DNA from: Chryseobacterium sp. YIM B08800 | Lineage (GTDB): Bacteria; Bacteroidota; Bacteroidia; Flavobacteriales; Weeksellaceae | Direction: 5' to 3' | Length of the DNA: 64,000 nucleotides | Assembly: GCF_026163565.1 (NCBI RefSeq) | Contig: NZ_JAPDKN010000040.1 | Location: 23,894 to 87,893 of the forward strand | Part shown: in pieces, positions 1 through 8,243 of the stretch | Numbering within the stretch: the first letter of the stretch is position 1 | Layout of the letters: every line of letters begins with the position of its first letter | The notes under the pieces: model-generated | Databases searched by the model: none | Seen by the model: the letters and a program-made list of their open reading frames with translations, nothing else | Told to the model about the DNA's origin: nothing | Made by a program: the position numbers and the translations under genes

Positions 1-561
1 AATTTCTCTGGCATTTTTCAGAACATTTTCGATGGTATCTGAACGTGAAATGCCTCTTGCTAAAGGAATTGTACAGTACGTACATTTGTAATCGCACCCA
101 TCCTGAACTTTCAGAAAAGCTCTGGTTCTGTCGCCAATAGAATAACTTCCGATAAAAAAATCGGTTTCTTCGATTTCGCATGAATGAACCACACCTTCGC
201 TTTCAGATTTTTCTAAATCGTCGAGATAACTCAAAATATTGAATTTTTCTTTGGCTCCAAGAACCAAATCTACCCCAGTGATTTGTGAAATTTCTTCGGG
301 TTTCAACTGTGCATAACATCCAACAATTACCACCAAACCTTCAGGATTGGCTTTCATGGCTCTTTTTACGTGAAGTTTACATTCACGGTCGGCGTTTTCG
401 GTAACCGAACAAGTATTGATTACATAAATATCTGCTCTATCATCGAAGCTTACCTTATCATAACCAGCATCAGTTAATTGACGAGCAATAGTAGATGTTT
501 CCGCAAAGTTTAATTTGCAGCCAAGAGTATGAAATGCGGCAGTTCTATGAAAGTGAGACAT
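1..561 (-). CDS. mtaB: tRNA (t6A37) methylthiotransferase MtaB, 5' part of gene
   Basis: The visible 187 codons are the N-terminal part of a radical SAM methylthiotransferase that would add a methylthio group to t6A at position 37 of tRNAs reading ANN codons. Translation begins at the ATG at 561 and runs off the left edge. The UPF0004 domain comes first, with HTLGCKLN, NTCSVT and GCYAQ carrying the three cysteines of the auxiliary Fe-S cluster; the radical SAM signature CDYKCTYC follows near residues 155-162. The HTLGCKLN form favours MtaB over MiaB or RimO, but the C-terminal TRAM domain that would help settle this is outside the window. A -7 element lies just upstream. Confidence 0.9.
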   Translation of the reverse strand, partial: MSHFHRTAAFHTLGCKLNFAETSTIARQLTDAGYDKVSFDDRADIYVINTCSVTENADRECKLHVKRAMKANPEGLVVIVGCYAQLKPEEISQITGVDLVLGAKEKFNILSYLDDLEKSESEGVVHSCEIEETDFFIGSYSIGDRTRAFLKVQDGCDYKCTYCTIPLARGISRSDTIENVLKNAREI

Positions 562-585
562 TTATTTTCCTGAATTTTGTGGGTG

Positions 586-593
586 CAAAGATA
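586..593 (-). promoter_or_regulatory. -7 promoter element for mtaB
   Basis: On the minus strand this reads TATCTTTG, an exact match to the Bacteroidetes -7 consensus TAnnTTTG, about 25 bases before the mtaB ATG. No clear TTTG at -33 is seen at the usual spacing. Confidence 0.5.
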
Positions 594-626
594 ATCAATT
601 TAATATAAACCTTAAATTGATTTGGT

Positions 627-1220
627 CTATAGTTTATAATCGTCTCTTACTTCAGGACTATTCGCAAAGCAAACAGAAGACGAATTTTGAATTTCTGACT
701 CATCTTTTGCAAATTTATCTTTCATTTCTTTATTAAAATCCTGAGATTTATTTCTTGCGATAGAAAGCGTTTTCCAGTCTTCATTTTTCATCATTTTAGC
801 AATAAAAACAAGCTGACCGATATGATAAGGATAGTGAGCCAATTGTCTGAAAACTGCATCAATCACCGAATGCGCCTCGTTTCTTATATAAATTGTTGAA
901 TATAAATTTTCATCATTAATCTGATTTAAAGCATTAAAAAGACAGTTCCAGCCTTTTTCCCAATATTGCAAAACCTCATCTTTCGTTTTAAAAGTATTTA
1001 CGAATTCTTCATCACGGTGTCTCCAAGGTTTTTCACCATCCTCCGTTAAAAAATTCGTCCATCTCGACAGCATATTTCCTGCAACATGCTTCACAATTAC
1101 GGCAATGGAATTACTTTCTTCTTTGAACTGCCAGAAAACCTGCTCGTCTGAAAGTTGCTTAAATGATTTATCGCCGAGCATTTTATAATATTCAAATCTT
1201 TTGATAAATAAATCTTTCAT
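627..1220 (-). CDS. DUF1572 (DinB-like) family protein
   Basis: A 197-residue protein of the DUF1572 family, a DinB-superfamily four-helix bundle of unknown biochemical role. The N-terminal half has the usual SIAVIVKHVAGNMLSRW stretch, whose histidine corresponds to a metal ligand of DinB folds, and the C-terminal helix carries HYPYHIGQLVFIAK with two more histidines. The length fits the family. It is a soluble, probably metal-binding protein; DinB relatives include thiol-transfer enzymes, but substrate cannot be read from the sequence. It is transcribed alone, divergently from the next gene. The function is not known. Confidence 0.8.
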   Translation of the reverse strand: MKDLFIKRFEYYKMLGDKSFKQLSDEQVFWQFKEESNSIAVIVKHVAGNMLSRWTNFLTEDGEKPWRHRDEEFVNTFKTKDEVLQYWEKGWNCLFNALNQINDENLYSTIYIRNEAHSVIDAVFRQLAHYPYHIGQLVFIAKMMKNEDWKTLSIARNKSQDFNKEMKDKFAKDESEIQNSSSVCFANSPEVRDDYKL

Positions 1221-1290
1221 GATGAATGTTTAATATTTTATTTAAAACCAATTTAAGATTTTTCACGTATATAAATGTAAATTGCAACCT

Positions 1291-1650
1291 ATGAATTGTA
1301 AGATTAGCCATTTTATGCAGGATTTAAACTCCTTAAACATTGAAAAGCTTGAAAAATGGTTTACAGATGAAACTGTGATTTGGATTCCGCCTACAAAAGA
1401 AATTTCAGGAAAAAGCAGGATCTTAGCGTTATTCAGGGCTATTTTCAAACGATATGAAAAAATTGAATGGAGCGTTTCTGAAATTTTCAACCTAGGAAAT
1501 AACAAATATTTTTACCAGACCAACTCTTTAGGCAACATATCCGGAAAAGGAAGTTACACTAATGAAATCTGTACCATCATACAATTTTCAGAATGTGGAA
1601 AAATACTTTATCTCTCTGATTATTTTAAAGATACAAAATCTTTTAATTAA
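1291..1650 (+). CDS. SnoaL/NTF2-like small protein
   Basis: A protein of about 119 residues with the pattern of an NTF2-like (SnoaL) fold: a helical start (FMQDLNSLNIEKLEKWF), a TDETVIWIPP strand that resembles the substrate-cavity region of polyketide-cyclase-like proteins, then strands ending in IIQFSECGKILYLSDYF. I chose the ATG at 1291; the frame also opens at a TTG at 1282, and an inner methionine at 1315 is possible. NTF2-like proteins of this size are often uncharacterised hydrolases or binding proteins. No operon partner: the next gene is convergent and a terminator follows directly. Confidence 0.6.
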   Translation: MNCKISHFMQDLNSLNIEKLEKWFTDETVIWIPPTKEISGKSRILALFRAIFKRYEKIEWSVSEIFNLGNNKYFYQTNSLGNISGKGSYTNEICTIIQFSECGKILYLSDYFKDTKSFN

Positions 1651-1681
1651 CAAGAGCCACCTTAAAAAAAGATGGCTCTTG
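1651..1681. terminator. Bidirectional intrinsic terminator
   Basis: A 13-base inverted repeat (CAAGAGCCACCTT and AAGATGGCTCTTG, one mismatch) with a short A-rich loop sits between two convergent genes, directly after the stop at 1650 and shortly before the stop at 1702. Confidence 0.8.
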
Positions 1682-1701
1682 TTCTATTTAATCATTTCTA
1701 A

Positions 1702-3798
1702 TTATTCTCTGTTTTTCACCAATACCCAGCCTGAGTACTTAATTGGTGTTCCTTTTTTATCATTTTCGTTCCATGATACAGAATACCAATAATTTCCGGT
1801 AGGAACTTTTTTATTACCTGCAGTTCCGTCCCATTTATAATTATTCAGCTTATCTGCCTGGAAAATTTTGTTTCCGTATCTATCAAAAACATTGAAGATC
1901 AAATTCTGTTTGCTTGCCAAAGCAGAATAATCTATTACATCATTGATGCCGTCTCCGTTTGGCGTGATCACATTCACCAAATTAGGAACGACAATTCCGA
2001 TTTCTATTGGTTCGCAATCGTAAGCGTCTTTCACGTAGACTTTATGATCTCCTCTTTTTACATTCGTAAATACGTTAGAATCTTGCCAAGCGATACCATC
2101 CATTGAATATTGGTAAGGAGCTTTTCCTCCGTTTACATTAATTGTTATAGTCGTATTAGAAATATCAACACTTGTAATAACCGGCTGTTCTGAAGAATAT
2201 ACTTTTACATTTTGCAAAATGATACATTCTCCGGTTTTTAATTTCACCCAATAATTTCCTACACCAACATTAGAGATCGTTTGTGTTGTCGCTCCTGTAC
2301 TCCATTCATAACCATCAAATCCAGCTCCTGCATCCAAAGTGGTTTTATCTTCGATACAAATGGTTTTATCTTTTAAAACAGTGGAATATACCGGCGGAAT
2401 TACTTCTAGGGTGATTTTAGAAATCCCATAACAACCGTTTCCATCTATTACTTTTACATAAACCATAGCATTGGGTGAAATAAAATTAGTGAAAGGAATT
2501 ATTTCGTTTGTACCGTTCGTAGCGTCTGTAAGCGAAGGATAAAATTTCTTGGTAACCCCAGACTGAGCTGTCACAGAAGCTGTCGTAAGATTAAAAGAAG
2601 CCGTCTTAAGATTAACATCAAATATACAAGCTCTCAAAGTAGCATCGTTTACTACAACTTCAGGGTAAAAACGCAGAGTGATCTCCGCTACATCTGAACA
2701 GCCGTCGTTTGTTTTAACATCAGCATATACAATTCCTTCAGCTGACAAATGTATATTTGGATTTGAAATTTGCCCTGTTCCGGAATTTAAAGCAGCCAAG
2801 GTAGGGTAATAAGTTATTGTCACGTTTGTACCCCCAAAAACGTTTGCAGTAGTTAAGTTAAATGTAGCTTGACCACTTTTATTGTTATTACACGCAAAAA
2901 TTGTAGCATCATTCGCCGTTATATTTCCTAATTTAAATTTAAAAGCACCAATTTGGCGGCACGAATTAAGTACATTATTAGGATTCGTTGGATCTTGATA
3001 ATGAATACTATAATAATAAGTTGTAGTTGTATTCACAATCAAAGGTGCTGTAATAGGGCTTGCTCCGGAAAGCGCATCATTTTGTGATGTATGATAAGAA
3101 ATCGTAAAATTGGGGTTTCCATTTAAGATTCCTGCAGTTAGTGTACTGAAATCAAACAAAGCAGGACTTGAGCAGATAAGAATCTCTCTCGGATCATTCG
3201 GGTTAGCCGCAGGAATTCCCGGCGGAACAAACGGATTCGGCTGTAATGCAGGGTTTGTAAAAGGAGAAGCTAAAGTAGCAGTTCCGCCCCAAGTTAAAGA
3301 AAATGGCGCTGTTGTACTTCCACCTGCTCCAACCCAGTTGTCTATATATAAATAATAAGTTTGCCCTGCAACTACATCCATATATTGACAATAAGGAGTT
3401 GTAGAACCTCCCGCTGCACTTGTAATTGTACTTGTCATATTCAACCCTGTTGCAGCGCCTACTCCGATTACGGTTGCCGCATTGCATCGAATTGGTGAAC
3501 CTAAACTTCCACAAACAGCGTTTGGTCCATAAATCGCCCAGTCATAATCTGCATTGGGATTGGTGGGAATCAAATCAAAGGTAAGCGTTCCACTGGTCGC
3601 AATTGTTAATTTATACCATATTGAATTGTGTTCGCCATCTATGAGACAGCCTCCCAATGATTCATCAACCAGACCAATTCCTGTGGGACTATATGTAATA
3701 CTAGAATTTCCGCAAACAGCTAAAGCCGTAGAACAATCTGCCTGTGAATAAAAGCTTTGTGAAATACAAAAAAGAATGAATAGTAGAGTTTTTTTCAT
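1702..3798 (-). CDS. Large secreted protein with T9SS type B (gliding-motility) C-terminal domain
   Basis: A 698-residue surface or secreted protein. It has an N-terminal signal peptide (MKKTLLFILFCISQSFYSQ), a long repetitive beta-rich middle of Ig/adhesin type with alternating threonine- and asparagine-rich strands, and the approximately 90-residue gliding-motility-associated C-terminal domain beginning at VITPNGDGINDVIDY and containing FNVFDRYGNKIF and KVPTGNYWYSV. That domain is the type B sorting signal that routes proteins through the type IX secretion system. Residues 80-170 resemble domains seen in other flavobacterial adhesins. The ligand is unknown. It is a single-gene unit with its own promoter and a shared terminator downstream. 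Confidence 0.88.
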   Translation of the reverse strand: MKKTLLFILFCISQSFYSQADCSTALAVCGNSSITYSPTGIGLVDESLGGCLIDGEHNSIWYKLTIATSGTLTFDLIPTNPNADYDWAIYGPNAVCGSLGSPIRCNAATVIGVGAATGLNMTSTITSAAGGSTTPYCQYMDVVAGQTYYLYIDNWVGAGGSTTAPFSLTWGGTATLASPFTNPALQPNPFVPPGIPAANPNDPREILICSSPALFDFSTLTAGILNGNPNFTISYHTSQNDALSGASPITAPLIVNTTTTYYYSIHYQDPTNPNNVLNSCRQIGAFKFKLGNITANDATIFACNNNKSGQATFNLTTANVFGGTNVTITYYPTLAALNSGTGQISNPNIHLSAEGIVYADVKTNDGCSDVAEITLRFYPEVVVNDATLRACIFDVNLKTASFNLTTASVTAQSGVTKKFYPSLTDATNGTNEIIPFTNFISPNAMVYVKVIDGNGCYGISKITLEVIPPVYSTVLKDKTICIEDKTTLDAGAGFDGYEWSTGATTQTISNVGVGNYWVKLKTGECIILQNVKVYSSEQPVITSVDISNTTITINVNGGKAPYQYSMDGIAWQDSNVFTNVKRGDHKVYVKDAYDCEPIEIGIVVPNLVNVITPNGDGINDVIDYSALASKQNLIFNVFDRYGNKIFQADKLNNYKWDGTAGNKKVPTGNYWYSVSWNENDKKGTPIKYSGWVLVKNRE

Positions 3799-3826
3799 AT
3801 CTAATTGATTATTAGTTAAAGTATAT

Positions 3827-3859
3827 CAAATATAGCTAAATTTAATTAATCTCACCAAA
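3827..3859 (-). promoter_or_regulatory. Promoter of the T9SS type B protein gene
   Basis: Read on the minus strand, a TTTG (3859-3856) is followed after 21 bases by TATATTTG (3834-3827), matching the Bacteroidetes -33/-7 arrangement, about 30 bases before the ATG at 3798. Confidence 0.6.
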
Positions 3860-3930
3860 TAATGACAAAAACAAAATATTTATTAATAAAACAATATTCA
3901 TATTAAATTATTCATACCTATTTAGCAAAA

Positions 3931-4728
3931 CTATTTAATACTAGTCATGTTTCCACAAAGGTTTTCGAGGTGAAAGATCTTATGAAAAGGGCTTTTTACC
4001 TCAGCTAAATGTTCCCTGTCTTGAATAAAAGTATATCGCGATGCAATAGAATTCATATCTGAAACAATAACCAGCCAACATTCATCAACAGAAGTATCGT
4101 AATATGGAAATTTTTCGTTCTTTTTTTCGATCAGTTCAATAATTTTCTCGGAACAGAGCTCATCAAAAAGGCTCATATTATATTCATACGTAATAAAAAC
4201 ATTTCTGCGGTGAGAAGATTTTCGGATATTTTTCACACAGCCAACAGGTTTTCCTTTTTTAATGCTTTTATAAATATTCAGAATAATTTCCTGCTGATTT
4301 TCCAGAGAATCAAACTTAATATTTGTATGAAATTCTAAAAAATAAACACCACGATATTTCGTAGTGTCTTCTTGTTCGAGTAATATTTCTGCCTGACGGA
4401 AAATCTTATTTAAGTTACTTTCCACCTTTTTCATTTCAAGATGATTAATCACTTCTGTCAATTCTATTCCTATCTTTTTTTCGTTAAGAGTGGCAATAAA
4501 ATCGGGGCTTTCGCAGGTAAGATTATCAAAAGTAACTTCCGGAAAATGATGCATAAAAGAGTTAAGCAATAAAATTTCTGCTTTTTTCTTATACTTTTCG
4601 CGGTCATGAAGTTTTGATTCATCAATCTTTCGGTGATATTTTTCCATCGGCTTCTTCTTCAAATGCCGATTGAGATGATACAGGCTGAGATTTTTTATTA
4701 AATCTTCATCAGAAAATGCTCTTTTCAT
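3931..4728 (-). CDS. Unknown protein with PD-(D/E)XK-like core
   Basis: About 265 residues counting from the ATG at 4728; the frame also opens at a GTG at 4758. I do not recognise a named family. The segment SPDFIATLNEKKIGIELTEV, near residues 78-97, has the spacing of a PD-(D/E)XK nuclease core (PDF, then G-I-E-L-T after a beta turn), with threonine where the catalytic lysine usually sits. A basic N-terminus (many K and R in the first 55 residues) precedes it. The rest predicts mixed alpha/beta with no signal peptide, so it is cytosolic. It is alone, with AT-rich flanks on both sides. It could be a degenerate restriction-type nuclease or an unrelated alpha/beta protein. Confidence 0.55.
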   Translation of the reverse strand: MKRAFSDEDLIKNLSLYHLNRHLKKKPMEKYHRKIDESKLHDREKYKKKAEILLLNSFMHHFPEVTFDNLTCESPDFIATLNEKKIGIELTEVINHLEMKKVESNLNKIFRQAEILLEQEDTTKYRGVYFLEFHTNIKFDSLENQQEIILNIYKSIKKGKPVGCVKNIRKSSHRRNVFITYEYNMSLFDELCSEKIIELIEKKNEKFPYYDTSVDECWLVIVSDMNSIASRYTFIQDREHLAEVKSPFHKIFHLENLCGNMTSIK

Positions 4729-4893
4729 GTGTGGTCTTTTAAAAGTTAATAATGACACATGTTTTCACGGTTAAGACTGAAAGTTTTTGATAATCAAAAA
4801 TTTATGTATTAAATATATGAAATTATAAGATACATTCAGTGAAAAACAAAAAATTTAAAATTCATTTAATATTTAATTTTATCTCTGAATTTT

Positions 4894-4901
4894 TATCTTT
4901 G
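4894..4901 (+). promoter_or_regulatory. -7 promoter element
   Basis: TATCTTTG, an exact TAnnTTTG match, 17 bases before the ATG at 4919. No convincing -33 TTTG at the right distance. Confidence 0.5.
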
Positions 4902-4918
4902 AATAAAAACTACTATTT

Positions 4919-5704
4919 ATGAACGCAATACATGCTGAATGTAAAAACTGCCACCACAGTCTGAATGAAGATGATAAGTTTTGCTCCAAATGCGGACAAA
5001 ATACCGATACCCATAAAATAAATTTACACTATGTAATCCACGAATTAGTTCACGGAATACTGCACCTCGACGGAGGAATTATACACACCACCAAAGCTTT
5101 GTTTACAAAGCCGGGAATTATGATAAGAGAATATCTGGAAGGCAAAAGAAAAAATCATTTTAGCCCGATTATTTATATTGTTATTCTATCTACGATAATG
5201 GTCTTGATTAACCATTATGTATATAGTGATAATATTCTTTCAGGTCTTGACACAATACAATCAACTAATCAAAACGATACGGAAAAGATAGTAATCACAT
5301 TTTTTACCCAAGCTGCAGAATGGATTTTTAATCACCTTACACTTTTATATTTATTGCAAGTTCCGTTAACGTCCATTGGTTTTTATTTCGTTTTCAAAAA
5401 AATGACACAATATTCATTTTTCGAATGGTTACTCATTTTTTCATTCTGCATGATTCAGACAATGATCATTACAATAGTTTTATTTTTGGCCAATAAAGTA
5501 TTACCCGGAATCATGTTTATAGGCAATATTTTTATTTATGGAATATTCATTTGGACAATCTTTCAGTTATTATCAAAATTTGAAGTTGGTAAAGTAATTG
5601 TTAACTTTATTTTAAGCTTACTTATAAATTTTTCAATTACCTTCATTATCTTGCTTGGAGTAGTAATTTATTATTTAAATTCAAATCCGGATTTTATCCG
5701 ATAA
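4919..5704 (+). CDS. DUF3667 membrane protein with zinc ribbon
   Basis: A 261-residue integral membrane protein of the DUF3667 type. The N-terminus is a zinc ribbon with two CxxC pairs (CKNC and CSKC), followed by the family segment LDGGIIHTTKALFTKPG and YLEGKRKNHFSPI, then four to five hydrophobic helices running to the C-terminus. The zinc ribbon faces the cytosol in such proteins, and the helices lie in the inner membrane. The family has no known function. It lies 18 bases upstream of the phosphorylase gene in the same direction, so the two may be co-transcribed. Confidence 0.8.
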   Translation: MNAIHAECKNCHHSLNEDDKFCSKCGQNTDTHKINLHYVIHELVHGILHLDGGIIHTTKALFTKPGIMIREYLEGKRKNHFSPIIYIVILSTIMVLINHYVYSDNILSGLDTIQSTNQNDTEKIVITFFTQAAEWIFNHLTLLYLLQVPLTSIGFYFVFKKMTQYSFFEWLLIFSFCMIQTMIITIVLFLANKVLPGIMFIGNIFIYGIFIWTIFQLLSKFEVGKVIVNFILSLLINFSITFIILLGVVIYYLNSNPDFIR

Positions 5705-5722
5705 CAATAAAATACACATTTA

Positions 5723-7387
5723 ATGGATTTTAAAAATTTTCAAATACCTTTCAGTATTAATCCAAAATATGCTGAAAAAGTCGCTTATTTTTCAATGGAA
5801 TTTGCTCTTGAGCAGGTTTTAAAAATATATTCCGGAGGATTAGGTTTTTTAGCAGGTTCACATATGAGAAGTGCCTACAATCTTAATCAGGATCTTATCG
5901 GGATCGGAATTTTATGGAAATTCGGGTATTACGATCAGGCGAGAAATCATGATCAGACTTTACAACCTACATGGACAAGAAAAATGTATAGCTTTCTTGA
6001 AGATACAGGGATAAAATTTCAAATTGAAATTCACAGTGCTCCGGTTTGGGTAAAAGTTTGGTATCTTGATCCTGAAATTTTCAATACTGCACCGATGTTT
6101 TTTCTTTCCACAGACGTACCTGAAAATGATCATATTTCAAAAACAATTTGCCACAGATTGTACGACGCCAACGAATCTACAAAACTTGCACAATACATCC
6201 TTCTGGGAAAAGGAGGTGCAAAACTTTTAGATGAAATGAATATCGAAAGAGATGTTTATCATCTGAATGAAGCTCACGGACTTCCTGCAGCGTTTCATTT
6301 ATTGAAAAAATACGACGGAGATATTCAGAAAGTAAAAGAAAAACTGGTTTTTACAACACATACCCCTGAAGAAGCAGGAAACGAAAAGCACAATCTGAAA
6401 CTATGCTACGATATGTCTTATTTCTCAGGTTTAAGCATGGAAGAAGCAAAAGCGATAGAAGGTTCTGACGGAGAACTTTTCAATCATTCACTTTGTGCTT
6501 TGAAAATGGCAAGAATTGCAAACGGTGTTTCAAAACTACACGGTGAAGTTTCCCGAGCAATGTGGAGTAAATATCCCGGAATCTGTGAAATCAAATCGAT
6601 TACCAATGCACAGGAATTCAAATATTGGGGCGACAAAGAACTTTACAATTCTAAAGACGAAAAAAACGACACTCTTTTCGACTACAGAAAGAAAATTTTA
6701 AAAAAGAGATTATTCAGAATTGTAGCCGATCAAACCGGAAATTTATTTGACCCTAATATATTTACAATAGTTTGGGCAAGAAGGTTTGCAGGTTATAAAA
6801 GAGCAGATTTGCTTTTGCAGGATAAAGAAAGATTCAGAAAACTACTCAACAATCCAAAATATCCGGTTCAGATTATTTGGGCGGGAAAACCTTATCCGAT
6901 GGATTATTCTTCGATCTCCACCTTCAATGTTTTGGTAGAGGAAAGCAAAAACCACAAAAACATGGCGGTTTTAACGGGATATGAATTGGCTTTAAGTAAA
7001 TCTTTAAAACAAGGTTCAGATCTCTGGTTAAATAATCCGAGAGTTCCCAGAGAAGCTTCAGGAACATCAGGAATGACCGCTGCAATGAACGGTTCTGTAA
7101 ACCTTTCCACTGACGATGGCTGGATTCCTGAGTTTGCAAAACACGGAGAAAATTCTTTCGTTGTTCCGAAAGCAGATTACATGAATATGAGCATTTATGA
7201 ACAAGACCGATATGATTTCAACAAATTATATGAAATTCTTGAAAACGAAATTCTTCCAATCTATTACGATCAACCTGATAAATGGCGAAAAATACAGCAA
7301 AATTCTATGAAAGATGTGAAGCAAAATTTCAACAGCGATAGAATGGCAGACGAATATTACAGCATTTTGTATAATCATAAAGTGTAA
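5723..7387 (+). CDS. Alpha-glucan phosphorylase-like glycosyltransferase (GT35), PLP lysine replaced
   Basis: A 554-residue protein of the short bacterial alpha-glucan phosphorylase group. It has YFSMEFAL, YSGGLGFLAG, HLNEAHG, TTHTPEEAGNE and WARRFAGYKRADLL in the order expected for a GT-B phosphorylase that cleaves glycogen or maltodextrin with phosphate to give glucose-1-phosphate. The C-terminal signature is EASGTSGMTAAMNGS: the residue after GM, normally the lysine that binds pyridoxal phosphate (as in GTxxMK), is threonine here. Whether it is catalytically active as a phosphorylase is therefore uncertain. It is shorter than full-length GlgP. It is cytosolic and follows the DUF3667 gene closely; a terminator follows. 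Confidence 0.8.
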   Translation: MDFKNFQIPFSINPKYAEKVAYFSMEFALEQVLKIYSGGLGFLAGSHMRSAYNLNQDLIGIGILWKFGYYDQARNHDQTLQPTWTRKMYSFLEDTGIKFQIEIHSAPVWVKVWYLDPEIFNTAPMFFLSTDVPENDHISKTICHRLYDANESTKLAQYILLGKGGAKLLDEMNIERDVYHLNEAHGLPAAFHLLKKYDGDIQKVKEKLVFTTHTPEEAGNEKHNLKLCYDMSYFSGLSMEEAKAIEGSDGELFNHSLCALKMARIANGVSKLHGEVSRAMWSKYPGICEIKSITNAQEFKYWGDKELYNSKDEKNDTLFDYRKKILKKRLFRIVADQTGNLFDPNIFTIVWARRFAGYKRADLLLQDKERFRKLLNNPKYPVQIIWAGKPYPMDYSSISTFNVLVEESKNHKNMAVLTGYELALSKSLKQGSDLWLNNPRVPREASGTSGMTAAMNGSVNLSTDDGWIPEFAKHGENSFVVPKADYMNMSIYEQDRYDFNKLYEILENEILPIYYDQPDKWRKIQQNSMKDVKQNFNSDRMADEYYSILYNHKV

Positions 7388-7422
7388 TTTTTTTAAAAAC
7401 CACATTTCTGATTAATCCAAAT

Positions 7423-7455
7423 AAAAATCGGTTTGAAATACTCAAACCGATTTTT
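7423..7455. terminator. Bidirectional intrinsic terminator
   Basis: A 13-base perfect inverted repeat (AAAAATCGGTTTG and CAAACCGATTTTT) with a 7-base loop and T-runs on both strands, between the convergent phosphorylase and DUF6496 genes. Confidence 0.85.
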
Positions 7456-7458
7456 ATT

Positions 7459-7650
7459 TTAGTCATTTTTCTTTTTCTGCTTGGGAACTTTCAAGCCAGC
7501 TTCTTTAGCTTCAGAAATACCGATTGCAACGGCTTGTTTTCTGTTAGTAACTTTTTCTCCAGAGGAAGATTTTAACTCACCTTCTTTAAACTCCTTCATC
7601 ACTTTTCCCACTTTTTCCTGAGCTTTTTCTGAATATTTTGTCTTGCTCAT
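7459..7650 (-). CDS. DUF6496 small basic protein
   Basis: A 63-residue lysine-rich protein. The core KVMKEFKEGELKSSSG and VTNRKQAVAIGISEA match the DUF6496 family, short proteins often found in stress or general-response regions of many bacteria. It has no membrane segment or signal peptide. It probably folds as a small helical, nucleic-acid-friendly protein, but this is inference. It lies 12 bases after the stop-to-stop terminator and immediately downstream of the gene ending at 7663 on the same strand, so the two are likely co-transcribed. The function is not known. Confidence 0.8.
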   Translation of the reverse strand: MSKTKYSEKAQEKVGKVMKEFKEGELKSSSGEKVTNRKQAVAIGISEAKEAGLKVPKQKKKND

Positions 7651-7662
7651 GATATTTAAATT

Positions 7663-8127
7663 TTAAGATTTGGATTTCGAAACACCGATTTCATAAACAC
7701 AGGCGTGTTTCAGATATTTTGATCGCTCTCTTGAAGTTACCGATTCTAAATGATCATTTTTTATAACAATAATTGGATCTTCCGTATTTTCAATTTCAAA
7801 ACTGGCAAAATATCTTTCTTCAGGACCTGTTTTATCCATACTTGCTTTGATCTTTTGAAGTTCAGCTGCATATTGCTTAAAACCGGGATCAGAAGAATGT
7901 ATAAATTTATATTCCGGACCTGCTTCTACAAAATAATGGAGTTTTTTCTCAATAATTCCTGCCTCATCAGTAATCTGCGGATTATCGTTTCCATCTTTAA
8001 AAGCCACCTCAACCAATTCCCCGCCTTCATTTTGTACAAAATTTTCAGCCTCATTAAAGTTTGAAAATCCTGTAATTACTACTTGATCTTTTAGATCATA
8101 ACGATTAAGTTTTTTATTAGTTTCCAT
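7663..8127 (-). CDS. Unknown conserved soluble protein
   Basis: About 154 residues from the ATG at 8127. The open frame extends to 8244 but that longer start would run into the divergent peptidase's start codon, so the inner ATG (METNKKLNRYDL) is preferred. Not recognised. It is acidic with mixed alpha/beta content, no signal peptide and no cysteine motif; the middle has LHYFVEAGPEYKFIHSSDPG and the end KYLKHACVYEIGVSKSKS. It sits 12 bases upstream of the DUF6496 gene on the same strand, suggesting a two-gene stress-type unit, though nothing in the sequence shows a function. Confidence 0.6.
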   Translation of the reverse strand: METNKKLNRYDLKDQVVITGFSNFNEAENFVQNEGGELVEVAFKDGNDNPQITDEAGIIEKKLHYFVEAGPEYKFIHSSDPGFKQYAAELQKIKASMDKTGPEERYFASFEIENTEDPIIVIKNDHLESVTSRERSKYLKHACVYEIGVSKSKS

Positions 8128-8216
8128 AATTATTTTTCTTTGGTTATAAAATATATTCAATTCTTTTGCCAAAACATTGCAACAAAAGCTTTTTCTTATC
8201 AGATTAATAAAATTAT

Positions 8217-8224
8217 TATCTTTG
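8217..8224 (+). promoter_or_regulatory. -7 promoter element of the DPP-IV gene
   Basis: TATCTTTG, an exact TAnnTTTG match, 19 bases before the ATG at 8244. The -33 box is not clear. Confidence 0.5.
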
Positions 8225-8243
8225 AAATTCTTTAAATTAAGCA

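Noticed and set aside
1263..1505. Minus-strand 80-residue open frame
   Set aside because: Fully antisense to the SnoaL-like gene, with no independent support.
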